Shown here: one piece after another, positions 21,234 to 31,517 of the stretch | Layout: each line of letters opens with the position of its first letter | How positions within the stretch are numbered: the first letter of the stretch is position 1 | Origin: Gloeophyllum trabeum ATCC 11539 | Lineage: Eukaryota; Basidiomycota; Agaricomycetes; Gloeophyllales; Gloeophyllaceae | Assembly (NCBI RefSeq): GCF_000344685.1 | Contig: NW_006920414.1 | Location: forward strand, 1,742,803 to 1,778,008 | DNA length: 35,206 nt | Reading direction: 5' to 3' | Translations under genes and position numbers: made by a program | The notes under the pieces: generated by a model | Seen by the model: only the letters and a program-made list of their open reading frames with translations | The model's database searches: none | What the model was told of the DNA's origin: nothing

Positions 21234-22832
21234 CTACGGAATGCCCGTGATATCTATCGACTCTCCTTCTGCATGCGACGAGGGAAGTCCTGCAGGATCT
21301 ACCATGGTGTCGTCCACCTCACCTTCAGCGTCGGCGTCCCCTCTCGGCAGGAGATACATAGGGTCCATGACTTCTGCCATAGTCTCATCTCGCTCGTCTT
21401 CCTCCTCCTTACTCATGGGGACGTGAGACACCTTGACGACATGCCACTTGTCCAGGTACGCCTCGTGTATCTGTTCACATGCAGCCGTGAGTAGTGTACC
21501 CATGATAGAACTCTAGCGCATTACATTTTGTCTCTTCTTCTTCAGTATCATTTTCCGTTCGATATTTTTGTAGTATGCGCCCTTCGCTCTTCGCCCCAGT
21601 TTCGACTCGCCATCGTCATCAGGAGGTACTTGAGTGTCTCCCTCGTCGATGACAAGGAGAAATTCATTAGGCACTTCTTGCTCAACCTTGACTACCTCAT
21701 AGTCGCGCACGAAGTGGAATGCAGTTGGCTAGCAGCACCACCATTAATCCTTGACTGTCGTGGGTCATCTGTTTAGTGCGCTTACCTCCTCTTCTTCAAT
21801 CACAGTGCCATAGCGCTCGTTCCTGGCCCGAGTAAACTCGATCGCAGAGTCATCGTCTTTAGTAAGGTAATAAGCTAAAAAGTGGTCTCCATCGGACTCC
21901 ATAGGTCTGAGGATAGCACAGTTTAGACGAGGGTCATCCACCTAAAGTGATAATCAGAACTAGCATATGTCCCACTGAAACGTTCTGTACTCACGTCTAC
22001 AGGTCGCTCTCCAGGTCGCTCAGAGAAGCGGAACAAGTCATATGCATTAGCCCAAATATCCGCATCCGGGAGTATCTCATACGAATCGACAGCGGTCACG
22101 TTGGGCTTGTTCGGATGGCGAAGCTTAGTGAGGTCGAATGCCTCATTCGATGACATGAACGACGCTTCGATATCTCGTATTTGTGCCGCCCGAGAGATAT
22201 CAATCGGGGCATCAGGGAGTTTCCTACAAAGAACGTCAACCGCAAGCACCTAGTGAAGATGACTGTTTCGTACGCTTCTTGAGACAAGGAAGCTTTGGAA
22301 ACCCCTTCACGACTCAGATATTCAGTTTTCCGCAACCATGTTACATGCGCGGCGTGTGGTGTCGAAGGCATAGAAGAGCTGGTTGGCATTGATGTTGCAT
22401 TGGGGTCACCCAGCAAGAATTGGTCTTCAGGGTCTAATTGAGGTCGATGCTTCGGATCGGGGTTTAACTCTGCATGTTAGGTATCGCTCATGTCTGTCGC
22501 ATTTATTTAGAGCATTCAGTGGCTAGCTTACCTGAGTCATCGACTCCTTCTTCCCAAAGACAAGCAAACTTCGCGAGATCAAGCGGCATGCCGCACTCAG
22601 CGTCAACTATCATGGGCAGAGGGGTATAGTCGGCCACAGCATTAATAAACTCAGGTTTTGTATATCGCATTGGATTCGTTGATATCTGAAGCAATTTGGG
22701 CGGACATGGCGGAGCAGGGAGGGGGTTGGAATAGCGGACGCGGACCAAAAGATCAAGTTTACTGCCATGGCGGAGATTTGAGTCAACAAGTACAGTAATT
22801 CGGCAACTGACTTACCTTTTCTTAACGCTCAT
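21234..22832 (-). CDS. PAF1: RNA polymerase II-associated factor 1 (PAF1)
   Basis: Seven exons give 422 aa: 22832-22816, 22761-22532, 22469-22274, 22223-21995, 21941-21786, 21728-21525 and 21470-21234. Introns are 50-62 nt, all GT-AG and in phase. The tiny 17-nt first exon encodes MSVKK, joined to SKLDLLVRVRY. Family words in order: NPLPAPPCPPKLL, DAECGMPLDL, TWLRKTEYLSREGVS, IDISRAAQIRDIEASF, LRHPNKPNVTAVDSYEILPD, ANAYDLFRFSERPGERP, LRPMESDGDHFLAYYL, VRDYEVVKVEQEVPNEFLL, AKGAYYKNIERKMILKKKR and HVPMSKEEEDERDE. PAF1 is the scaffold of the nuclear Paf1 complex, which rides with elongating RNA polymerase II and promotes H2B ubiquitination and H3K4/K36 methylation. Length is normal for a fungus. 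An acidic tail ends the protein. Confidence 0.95.
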
Positions 22833-23229
22833 CGTTGTTACAGCTTACTCTGGTCGTGATAGATGGCGAGCAGTGTCGTGTCTTGGTCGTGTCCGACGCC
22901 CAAGACAGCAGGTGGCTGGAAGTTGGAACTGATCGTAAGCCATACACGATCGTGAGAATTAGAACAAACAATCACCCGATCCGGTAACTGTGGCGGGCGG
23001 GCAAGTCCAATAGTGGCATTCTCGAGATATCTCCATAGGCTTACAGCTGTTTTCCGAACCTAAGGCACAGCGTGACTTTTGCATGCCAGATGGGGTCCCA
23101 GCAAAGAAATCTGTAGCGCCTTGGGCTCTGCATCATCTGTCAGGCCCATATATGATTCTTACATTGCATGCAATATGCTAGCTATCTTATGCCCCCAGCA
23201 TACATCCAGTGCAGTATATGACTCCAGAG
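22833..23229. other. Upstream region of PAF1
   Basis: The 5' flank and presumed promoter of the minus-strand PAF1 gene. No TATA box or gene was recognised. A self-complementary TTGCATGCAA occurs near 23163. Confidence 0.4.
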
Positions 23230-23525
23230 TGCCTATGCAAGTCTAAGAGAATCACTTCTTGGGAGAGTAACCGGCTTCCCATTCCATTGCAGCTTGACGC
23301 ACAGGTCCGGTGATTTTTGACATATTTTTGATATACTTTGGAACATTTGTGCTGTGTATGAGGGCCATACCATGTCTCTTCCTGTTTAATAGCCTGAATA
23401 CTGACTTATTAGTGCATGCCCAGCACTCCTGCTGTAGGCAGTATTTCTGCATCAGATTTCACTGTTCTTTCAATGTCATACTTTTTCTCTGTGTTGGGAA
23501 CCCATATATGCAAGTTTCTAGCACT

Positions 23526-23550
23526 CACTGGGTACAATACCCATATCGAG
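23526..23550. repeat. Left arm of 25-bp inverted repeat
   Basis: This arm begins CACTGGGTACAATACCCATA. The reverse complement of 23785-23809 is the same except for three or four positions. The arms are separated by about 234 bp. Each arm is itself a near-palindrome (TGGGTA...TACCCA). Such nested symmetry is common in MITE termini, but no target duplication was seen at these ends. Confidence 0.5.
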
Positions 23551-23784
23551 TCACTGAGAAAGTGTGAAAGGAACTGGACAAACGTCAAATTTTGTTCATA
23601 GTGTTGCCTTGCAAAACAAATCGAAATTCAATGAACAGTGCTGAACAAAGATCATATTCTGTGTCACAATCAGATTTTGCACACTCAAAAGTAGTATTAT
23701 TCTACTTCGTTTCACTGACTGTGCAATGGACAATCATGAAAAAAGTTTGACCTTTGACCGGTTATTTTCAAAGTTTTGTGCATG

Positions 23785-23809
23785 CTCAATATGGGTGATG
23801 TACCCAGTG
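23785..23809. repeat. Right arm of 25-bp inverted repeat
   Basis: This is the partner of the arm at 23526-23550. It reads CTCAATATGGGTGATGTACC then CAGTG on the plus strand and pairs with the left arm across about 234 bp of AT-rich DNA. Confidence 0.5.
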
Positions 23810-24221
23810 ACTATCAGAGCCCGCGGGGGGTGCTACAGATTTATCTTTTATCTTGCTGGAACCACATTTGGCATGTGAAAACTCACACCGCGCCTTACGT
23901 TCGGAAAACAGCTGTAAAAGGTACTACAGTACTACTACTAGTACGCATATTAGGACACAAGTCAATTGTAGAGTACAGACATTGTGCATTCTATGTCCTA
24001 TCACTATGCCGAAACTTCTGCGAGTTGGTTAGGGCTAGCGGCACCGACGGGCAAACCTCCATACACTCCATAGAGGACACAAGGTTTAATAAGCTCCGAT
24101 TTCAAGACGCGACAGTGCACCACGTTCCCCGAAGTTTCTCAGTTGCGAGTACCAATGCGCGGGACTCTCATGACTTTCGTTTACTTGCGGTAAGCCCCTC
24201 GACCTAAATGCTATAGCTAGG

Positions 24222-24519
24222 GATGCGCGCTCGCGGCAAGTTGCTCGCGACGTGTAGGCGCCACACCAAGCCACGCTTCGGGACAACTTGTCGACAAGTT
24301 ACAACCGCCCGAAGAGCTACATCTCTCCTTTCCGAGTTTTTTTTTGCAATAAAGAGACATACTCATACTATTACCTCTGTATCCTTTATGACCAATAGTG
24401 AGAAAGCCTTGCAGTCTCTGTGTGCCCCTCAGCCACAGTCAAGCCACATTGCGTAGAATTTGCTCTCATGTTTGTCCCGGACTTCAGCCCTACAAATTGA
24501 ATGCTCGCTTCGCTCGCAA
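24222..24519. repeat. Dispersed 0.3-kb repeat, copy 2
   Basis: Same family as 7991-8320 and in the same orientation. The left end is GATGCGCGCTCGCG then AAGTTGCTCGCGA. The right end is ATGCTCGCTTCGCTCGCAA. Between them are the shared CCCCTCAGCCAC, GTAGAATTTG and CATGTTTGTCCCGGACT blocks. After both copies the flank continues GGGTGTC, so the element may extend about 15 bp further right. This copy has a run of nine T followed by GCAATAAAG. No coding frame is shared between the copies. Confidence 0.65.
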
Positions 24520-24569
24520 TAATTGTTGGGTGTCAACAGGACAGCTATGCCCACCGGAATAGAGCCATT

Positions 24570-24927
24570 TTAGTACACAATAATTTGAATAAAGATAGAA
24601 AACATGTTGAGAAGGATGCCACCTCCAAGCATAGCATAGAGCAAGAGGTACGTCGCCGGAGAGCTTGACGTGCGAAGAATTCGCATAGCACGATTCAGAA
24701 GGTCAGGGTCGACCCTATTTTCAGGAGACGCAGCATGTAATCACTCGCGCTTCAGCCGCCGACATCGAACTTACCGTGTAGCTCCGAGGAGGCCCATAAA
24801 TATGCAGTATGTTAAGATATAGAACGGTGAAATAGCGGGCCATGTCCGGGCCTTCAAGCTTTGACACTGCCGCGTGGATATCCAACAAAAGGGAACGCAC
24901 CTCGCGACGACGGACTCTGACAACCAT
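24570..24927 (-). pseudogene. Frameshifted small membrane-protein relic
   Basis: The first segment (24927-24775) encodes VRRREVRSLLLDIHAAVSKL and onward. Its downstream half reads as a membrane span only in the next frame (YILTYCIFMGLLGATR). An intron of 60 nt (24774-24715, GTAAGT to AATAG) then joins that second frame, in phase, to VDPDLLNRAMRIL and a second span, YLLLYAMLGGGILLNMFSIF, with stop at 24570. Both frames look coding only on their own side of about 24800, which suggests a one-base indel there. A TATATAAAG word lies about 20 bp upstream of the ATG. The family was not recognised. It could also be an intact gene with an unseen short intron. Confidence 0.4.
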
Positions 24928-25262
24928 CAGGTTGGCGTATTGATCTTTATATAGCGTAAACAGCGCGAAGTCACCAAACCTTGTGCGCGTAAATCCCGTT
25001 TGACTTCTAACTTGACTTTGGGGTTCGAGCTAGAACTGCCCGCACGGGGTTGTAAATGAAGGGACGAACACCCGTGCCCACATGGTCTCATCACAGGACT
25101 GTCGACATTCAATCTACCCCTTCTCCCAGCTGGTGGCTGGATTGGCTAGTAGCCATCTAAGGGACCCCATATCAACTCAGTACGAAAGAAGATACGGGCC
25201 TGGGACCAAGCCCAGTCTTACAAGTACAAGCACGTCAGCTCTTCTTGAATGGGCCAATTATC
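24928..25262. other. Spacer
   Basis: Intergenic DNA between the membrane-protein relic's start and the end of the oxidoreductase gene. Apart from the TATATAAAG word at 24953-24945 (minus strand), nothing was recognised. Confidence 0.5.
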
Positions 25263-26851
25263 TTACGAGAGAAGGCCCACCTTCGAATATATCTTCTCGA
25301 TCCATTCCATATTAGCAATTGAGTCTTCCGCGCTAATCCAATGCTGCGGTGTCCGACCTTTGAGCTTGTCAATGAAAGCCTCGAGTTGATATCTATATCT
25401 GGATCACAAAAAGTTTGAGCAGGCGAACCGGTGCAACATCAATGCAGTCATAGCATACGTAGTCCACCAATCTTCTCCCTTCCCGTTCTTTGGTTTGTAC
25501 GCCTTTTCCGTACGGGCGATCCTACCGCTGCCCTTCCTTTTGCTCACAGTGATGTAATGGTAAGCCCATGATCCGGGATAGTTGAACAGTTTGATTTCTC
25601 CTCCTTCGCACTGCACATGAGCTGCTACTTCCGGCCAGCGCGGAAGGATACTGAACGGGCCCCAGCCCGTGAGACCAAGGGAGCACATGATAGCGCCGGA
25701 CATAGAGTTCGGGAAGGCGAGATGGGCCGTTGTAGTATCATCTACAAGAGAAGCCTCAGAGGATGAAGGCGGTGTTTTGAATACGTGAGCGAGTGCTGTC
25801 GCGTCTTGCACATCGGTCGGATCCACTCCTGAGAGGAACCGGATGCAGTTCAATGTATAACCTATATTTTCTGGATGAGTATGTCTTGAGTCGACTTAGA
25901 CAACAATGGCAAATACACCCACAGCCCATGTCCATCAATGCTCCTCCGCCGAGGGAGTAATCGAACCTAATATCGCCCTCTTTCACGAAGCCCCTCGGGA
26001 CGGCCAATGTGGCCGAAAGGCTCGTAACGCTGCCCAATTCGCCGCTGTCGATGATCTCCTTGACGCGCTGTGTGGCAGGGTGGAAGCTAAAGCAAGCGAT
26101 AGTAAGGCCTGGACTGCAAACGACTGTACGAGTTATTCAGACCTACCGATAATGAAAAGCCTCCAGGAGGACAAGATTTTTCTTCTCCGCCAATTCAAAC
26201 ATCTTCCGCGTCTCCTCCGCCGTGTTCGCGCTGGGCTTCTCCAGCAAGACGTGCTTGCCAGCTGCCAGAGCCTTCATCGTCCATTCATAATGGAGTCCAT
26301 TGGGAAGCTACGCCGCAGAGCTGTCAGATCGCGTACTGCGGCAGAGCAGGCTCGGAGGAGCATTACCGGGTTGTATATCGCATCGAGCTCGGGATCATCG
26401 ATCAATTCTACGCACCCAAGTCACGACCCGGGCTCGTGCCGCACGGAAACTAGTGCTCACCTTGGTACCCATTGGACCCGCCATAGGCCTTCGGTATGCC
26501 GTGCTTCTTCGCGAACGCCTCAGCCCGCGTCTTGTCCCGCGCTGCCACTGCAAGCACGACAGCTTCGGGGTGGCATTTCGCTGGATCGACGAGCGCGATC
26601 GGGGCTATCTTCGCAGCACCCAGTATGCCGAATTTGATGGGAGGTGAGTCCGGCGAGGGATCGACGTTCGGAGGATTCAGTGCCTGGCCAGAGGTCCAGA
26701 CAGACCGCGCTGAGCTCCATAGCTCATTCCAGTCAAATAGCTGTCCATTTACCTTGTATATACGAGCGACGGTGCTCACAACGGGAACCATCGTGGCTGC
26801 TCGGAAGAAGAGGGTGCGTTCTCGCGAATCCTTAGTCTCGTTCCCAGACAT
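25263..26851 (-). CDS. Gfo/Idh/MocA-family oxidoreductase (D-xylose dehydrogenase-like)
   Basis: Six exons give 431 aa: 26851-26461, 26407-26367, 26307-26147, 26086-25923, 25861-25459 and 25398-25263, with introns of 53-61 nt, all GT-AG and in phase. The Rossmann NAD(P) motif is FGILGAAKIAPIAL (about residues 73-86). It is followed by LLEKPSANTAEE, whose Lys (about residue 168) is the family catalytic EKP lysine, then LLEAFHYRFHPA and FDYSLGGGALMDMGCY, and a C-terminal alpha/beta substrate domain ending near EDSIANMEWIEKIYSK. Close relatives are annotated as NADP-dependent D-xylose 1-dehydrogenase or dihydrodiol dehydrogenase type. Expected activity: oxidation of a sugar or cyclic diol. A second Met at residue 21 (MVPVVSTVARIY) may be the true start, because the first 20 residues are hydrophilic and not family-like. 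Confidence 0.9.
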
Positions 26852-27404
26852 TATAGAGAGGATCGACTGGGGACGAGACTAGCGAATCCTGAGCTTATTT
26901 AGGTCTGGAACTGCGGCGACACTATCATCGCATTCCCATACCGCTCACTAACCTACCGTTACTTGTATCGAATAGAACAGGTTAGAGCGGGATGGAATCT
27001 CGACTGGTCTGTGACTCCGTGGCAACTTGCAAGGCAAGGTCGATCATGGACAAGCGCCCTTGCGAATTCTGTCGTACGAAGTTCGAATCCACATCCGGCA
27101 AGTCGATGCTCAAAACAGATGATAGGGGGTCGGAGGGGTCGTGTGCGTGTCCTGCGTCTGGAATCCTTTGCGGACTACACGATTATGATGAATGAGCGTG
27201 CCGTATGATTGAACAGAGTAGATCTTGGAATAGTACAATGTGCGGACTCAGGTTGGCAGAACATGATTAGAAACGAAAAAGCAAAGAAAAGGAAAGGGTA
27301 TTACGAGCCACGTCAAGTCCCTCCGACCGACCTAAGGTATAGGAAACCGAAAGAAAACAAACGATCCTAGAATACAGTCCCCCTACCCTGCACCCACATA
27401 CCAC
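26852..27404. other. Spacer with 5' and 3' flanks
   Basis: Promoter side of the oxidoreductase and 3' side of the SFH5 gene, both minus strand. A T-loop-like GTTCGAATCC at about 27090 lacks tRNA stems and was rejected. No gene was recognised. Confidence 0.5.
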
Positions 27405-28760
27405 CTAGAAGTCGGGTGCCTCCCCCCCGTACTTCTTCGGCAGCTCCTTGGCGTCAATATGCGGGAGCAACGCCTTGCCGATAGCGTTTGGCCCGCTGCC
27501 GACGACGCTCATCTTCGCGAGCGTGTTCGCGCTCATGAGCGGCTTGAACAGCCAGAAGATCCACGTCATCAGGCTCGGCACGTTTACGAAGAACTTCTTG
27601 TACTATCCGAGGCGGCATTAGAGTGGCTGGCAGACGAACAAAGTGAAAACTTACCAGAAGCTCCGGGTAGTGGCTGCCAAAGATGTTCGTGGCCTCGGAC
27701 GCAGCGTTCTTCGAGTTGGCGTCGCGGCTTCGCAGGCCCACGCCTTCGTAGTCTGAGATGCACTCAGTCAGAGAAGCTCAGTTCTATTCAATATGGGACG
27801 TAAACTGTACCGTGGATCTGGAGAGTCTGATCAATGTTCTCAAAGTCGAGCAGCATGACGGCCTTCTCCATGAACTGCACCCGCCACCTGCCGTCCCGTT
27901 ATGAATACCTTTGGAGTAGAGACGGAAATAGAACATGATATACCGAATGAATCGCTGGACGTCTGAGAAGACCTCCTTCGTATTTCCACCGTAGACATTG
28001 TACCTAGATCATACGCGGTTGATGCTCGCGACTATTAGATGAAAAACGAGTAAGACTTACACCACCGGACGACCCTCCTTGTCTTTGCCGTAAATATGGC
28101 CGACTCTCCCGAATATCTTGTCGTCGAACTCTTCCTTCATGACGTCCTCAATCTTGAAGCTCTCGCGCCACCTCAGGGTGTTGACCAGCATCTCTCGTGC
28201 CTCCGAGACATTCAAGTTCCTGGGTCATGCATTTGGGTGAGTGCCTACTAGGGCGGGGTTTAACAGCACACTGCATACCGAGCTCTGAGGAACTTCATGA
28301 GTACGACGCTCTCCTTCGCGCTCTTGACGCCATTGGGATTCAACTCGACGCCCCACAAAGTTATCGGTGTCAACCTGACATCGTGTTTCTCCGGGTACGC
28401 GTCCGCCAGAATCTCCGGCAATTGTTTCTATCTCCACCATGAGCCCTCCCTGTCGCAGTTCCACGGCCAACCGAACGCGCTCACCCTGAACTCCTTCAAA
28501 GCCGCCCACTCTTGCTCCGTGAACTGCTTCGTCAACGCATTCTGCGGCTCGGGCTCCTCAGGCTCGGCGGGCTTCTCAGTCGGCTGGGGCGCAGGCGGCT
28601 CGGGCTGGGGGTCCTTCACGGCCACCGTGTGCAGCGCCGAATCCGTCGGCGCAGCTGCAGCACCCGGCTCTGGGTCGGCAGCCGTCTTCGTCGTCACCGG
28701 CTGGTCCGTCGTCGCAGGCGCCAACGGCGAGTCTGTCGTGGCGGGGACTAGTGATACCAT
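27405..28760 (-). CDS. SFH5: Phosphatidylinositol transfer protein Sfh5 (CRAL-TRIO/Sec14-like)
   Basis: Seven exons give 338 aa: 28760-28485, 28427-28279, 28219-28061, 28003-27944, 27887-27811, 27752-27655 and 27602-27405. Introns are 52-59 nt, all GT-AG and in phase. An N-terminal Pro/Glu/Ala-rich tail of about 70 residues precedes LTKQFTEQEWAALKEFR. The CRAL-TRIO N-domain follows (VLMKFLRARNLNVSEAREML), then the lipid-binding domain with FGRVGHIYGKDKEGRPVVYN, the conserved NIFGSHYPELL and FFVNVPSLMTWIFWLFKPLM. It ends at KKYGGEAPDF. Sfh5-type proteins exchange phosphatidylinositol between membranes and localise to cytosol, ER and plasma-membrane contact areas in yeast; some bind haem. The choice between lipid and haem cargo cannot be made from this reading. 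Confidence 0.92.
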
Positions 28761-29189
28761 TGAGGTTCGCTGGCTGTATGCGCGAGTCAGAGTGCACGTT
28801 GAAATAGGCTGGCGACGCGCAGCCCTGAGTTATGTTATGGATCCACGCAGAAGCATCACACCCGAGTCTGGCCGTTTACGTTATCTGATAAGATGCGGCC
28901 TTCCAATGTCCCTCATAACAACTTTAATATCGAGTATGCAACGAATATGTATAGGGTATGCTACGATCCGCAAACCAAGAAGTATGTACACTGCATCAGA
29001 CGAAATACAAAATAATAATTTCAAGTAATAATCAATCGTGCAAGTCCCGGGTTCTAAGATAATGCACTCGCAAGGACGGATGTTCTGGTTTGTCGCCGAT
29101 GTGCTTGCAGACGCTGTAGATATAGATACTCTATACTTCGTCCGAAAGAGGGACAGGGGAGGGGTCCAATATGTACAACAGGCCATAAC
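28761..29189. other. Spacer
   Basis: AT-richer intergenic DNA between the SFH5 start and the transporter stop. It includes the SFH5 promoter and the transporter 3' UTR. No gene was recognised. Confidence 0.5.
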
Positions 29190-30994
29190 TTACTGCACAG
29201 AGATCTGATGCTGGTGCGTGAACCCACCGCCGAGCGGTGGACTCCGCGGTGGCGAGTCGAGCGAGGGCGGTGGCGAGGGATACGAGTCGGTCGGCGACGG
29301 CAGGTTGAGCCCCGCGATGTACTTCGACGCCTGCGACTGCGTCATCCGGCTCGGGTCGATTTTGAGTGGCGGGCGGTGGGCGGGCGGGAGGTGCAGGTGC
29401 TCGTGATGCGACAGCTGGCCTGCTGAAGGCGCAAAGCCGGTTATCCTGGCGGACGCAGGTTCCTCCGCCTCTTGCTGGTGATGGGGCGGGGCCGCGGCCA
29501 TCGTCCGGGCCCTGCTCCTGCCGTACGGCACAGGCGGAGCGGTCGTCAGCGCCTCGAGCTCGCTTCCCTTTTCTTCCTGTATGCTCGTCGGGAGCTGCAA
29601 GTCCCTCGCAGCTTCGACTCTCCGCATCTTATTCTCGCCCTTCTCGACAGAGCCCTTCGCATTGTTGTACATCCACAGCCCCAGGAACGTGAGGATGATA
29701 CCCATTCCCTGGATGGGATGCACCGACTGGTTGAACCACACGATCGCGATGCAGATCACGACCACCCGCTTGATCAAGGACGCAATGGAGTACGTCACCG
29801 GCGACGTCGACGACAAAATAATGAACGCAATGATATTCTGCGCAAAGTGCACCGTGCCGTTCATGAAGAAGGAATACGTCACCGAGTGCGGCGCCGTGTG
29901 TCCTTTGCTCGGGTGGCCAGCATACACCTGGCCACCGTGCTCCTGGTCCAGCGCCATCAGCGCCGGCAGGTCCGTCCACAGCCATATCGGAATCATGAGG
30001 AGGAACGCCATCCCCGACGAGTACAGCAGCAGGTTCAGCTTATCCAGCTTATGCGATGTCTGGGACGACCCGGACGGCATGATTTTCTTGAAGAAGATAT
30101 TCGACGAGACAAAGACCAGAGCGGACCCGAAAGCACAGAGGAGGCCGACCCAGTTCGACGCGGATACGTCGAAGGAGCAGGCGAGCATCACGCCTATCGT
30201 GAGCGGCACGAGAGAAATGTACGTCTGCGGCGAATAGCTCACTCCAAACAAGAGCGCATACGCAGCAACCGTGAAAAGAGGCGACAGCGCCTGCACCAGA
30301 AAACTCTCAGCAACCATTCCATACCAATGCACGGACGCGCTCGCACCTTTATCGTATGGGTCGTGCTAACCGGTATCCGCGAAATCGCCATACTCGAGAA
30401 CATATGCCCGCCGACCTGGAACATCCCCATCGGCAGCGTATTCCGCAAAATCTCCCTGCTCGGCCGGCGCAGCCTCGTGAACCTCACCACGGGGCTCATA
30501 AACAGCAGACAATACCCCGCGACGAACCCGAACTGCACGAGCGTGAGCGTGACGGGGTAGCGGAACTGGTTCAGGATCGTCTTGCCCGTGTTCGACGACA
30601 TCGCGGAGGACATGTACCACAGGCAGCAGAGCAGCACGAAGCGGATGGTGGTTGCGGACGGCAGAGCGAGCGGCACCCGCGCCGTCGGGCCCCCTGCCTG
30701 CGTGAGCGTCCCCCGCCGCCGCGCAGTCGAGAGCGGCAGCGGCAGGGTATCGCTCGAAGGCAGATACCGCTCGACCGACTCCTTCAAATCCGCTAGCACG
30801 CCCGAGTGCTTTTTGTCGTCCGACCACGACCGGGTGTGCATAGCGGGCGTCCACTGCTGATTAGGATTAGCGTGCGTTGTGTGGTGGAGGGGCTGCTGGG
30901 CCGGCCAGCTCCCCGCATTATATCGTTGCGTATCGTTATACAAGCCCTCTGCGCCCGATAGCTGTTGGGTCGCTGTGTATCCGTGGCCGTTCAT
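29190..30994 (-). CDS. Triose-phosphate/nucleotide-sugar transporter family (Sly41-like)
   Basis: Two exons give 582 aa: 30994-30347 and 30290-29190, with one 56-nt GT-AG intron in phase 0. A hydrophilic N-terminus of about 115 residues is followed by about 10 membrane spans of the TPT/EamA type: FVLLCCLWYMSSAMSSNTGK, NQFRYPVTLTLVQF, VSTTHTIKALSPLFTVAAY, SSTSPVTYSIASLIKRVVVI and IVWF...GMGIILTFLGLWMY. The STSPVTYS...KR segment is typical of TPT transporters. The closest known type is yeast Sly41, an ER/Golgi membrane protein. A soluble Pro/Ser/His-rich tail of about 180 residues follows the last span, unusually long. Start choice: the upstream Met at 31066 is in frame, but 30994 is closer to the conserved part and is preferred. 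Substrate unknown. Confidence 0.85.
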
Positions 30995-31517
30995 CGCTGA
31001 AAAGATAAATGTATGTCGTTCTGCGGTTTGCTCAGCATACACCCCAACAACATAGAACACCTTCATACCGTTCTATCGCATGAAACAAGCCTAGCCAGCG
31101 CTGCTCGCAGTGCGGTGGGGAATCTTGAAAGGTCAGCTCGAGACTGGAGTCGAGGGGTACTGCCTCATTCGGCTACGATTGTGCCCTATTGTGCCTTGTC
31201 AATGATGGACACAGCGAATTCCCACGGACCACACCGGAACTGGACTGGAGCCTTGCCACATCATGATTCATGACGCTTCACGCTCAGCCTGAACGTCCCC
31301 CGGGGCCGGACCGTCGTATGATTCACTTGAACACAGGCTGTATGATTGTGATACAATAAATCATGCGTATGGTAACTTTGTGTACGAGCAATGCGGAAAC
31401 CGAACATGGAATGGGGAGGGGTGATGCAACTTCGTGTATGCGATACAACAAACAACAGGTTGAACAGAGACTTGCTAGTTGATGAGACGATGCAGTGAGG
31501 AATCATGGTACGAGCGT
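30995..31517. other. Spacer
   Basis: Presumed promoter of the transporter gene and 3' UTR of the next gene, both minus strand. No independent gene was recognised. Confidence 0.5.

Larger units (their letters stand above)
23230..23815. other. AT-rich island with short minus-strand frame
   Basis: Base composition drops visibly to AT-rich compared with the GC-rich genes around it. The minus strand has a 66-codon frame (23452-23252) with a basic, Trp/Cys-containing product but no recognised domain. The plus strand has an 85-codon frame in the same place, so neither is trustworthy. The right part holds an inverted repeat (listed separately). A relic of a transposable element is the most economical reading. 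Confidence 0.4.

Noticed and set aside
25906..26647. Plus-strand frames of 243 and 115 codons over the oxidoreductase
   Set aside because: They are antisense shadows. The minus strand encodes the conserved Rossmann and EKP motifs with six phased exons.
27080..27110. T-loop-like GTTCGAATCC
   Set aside because: Flanking bases do not form a T stem and no acceptor stem or anticodon arm can be drawn around it.
29472..30560. 362-codon open frame on the plus strand across the transporter gene
   Set aside because: It is the antisense of a GC-rich conserved coding exon. Its product is Arg/His/Pro-rich with no motif, and the minus strand carries clear membrane spans of the TPT family.
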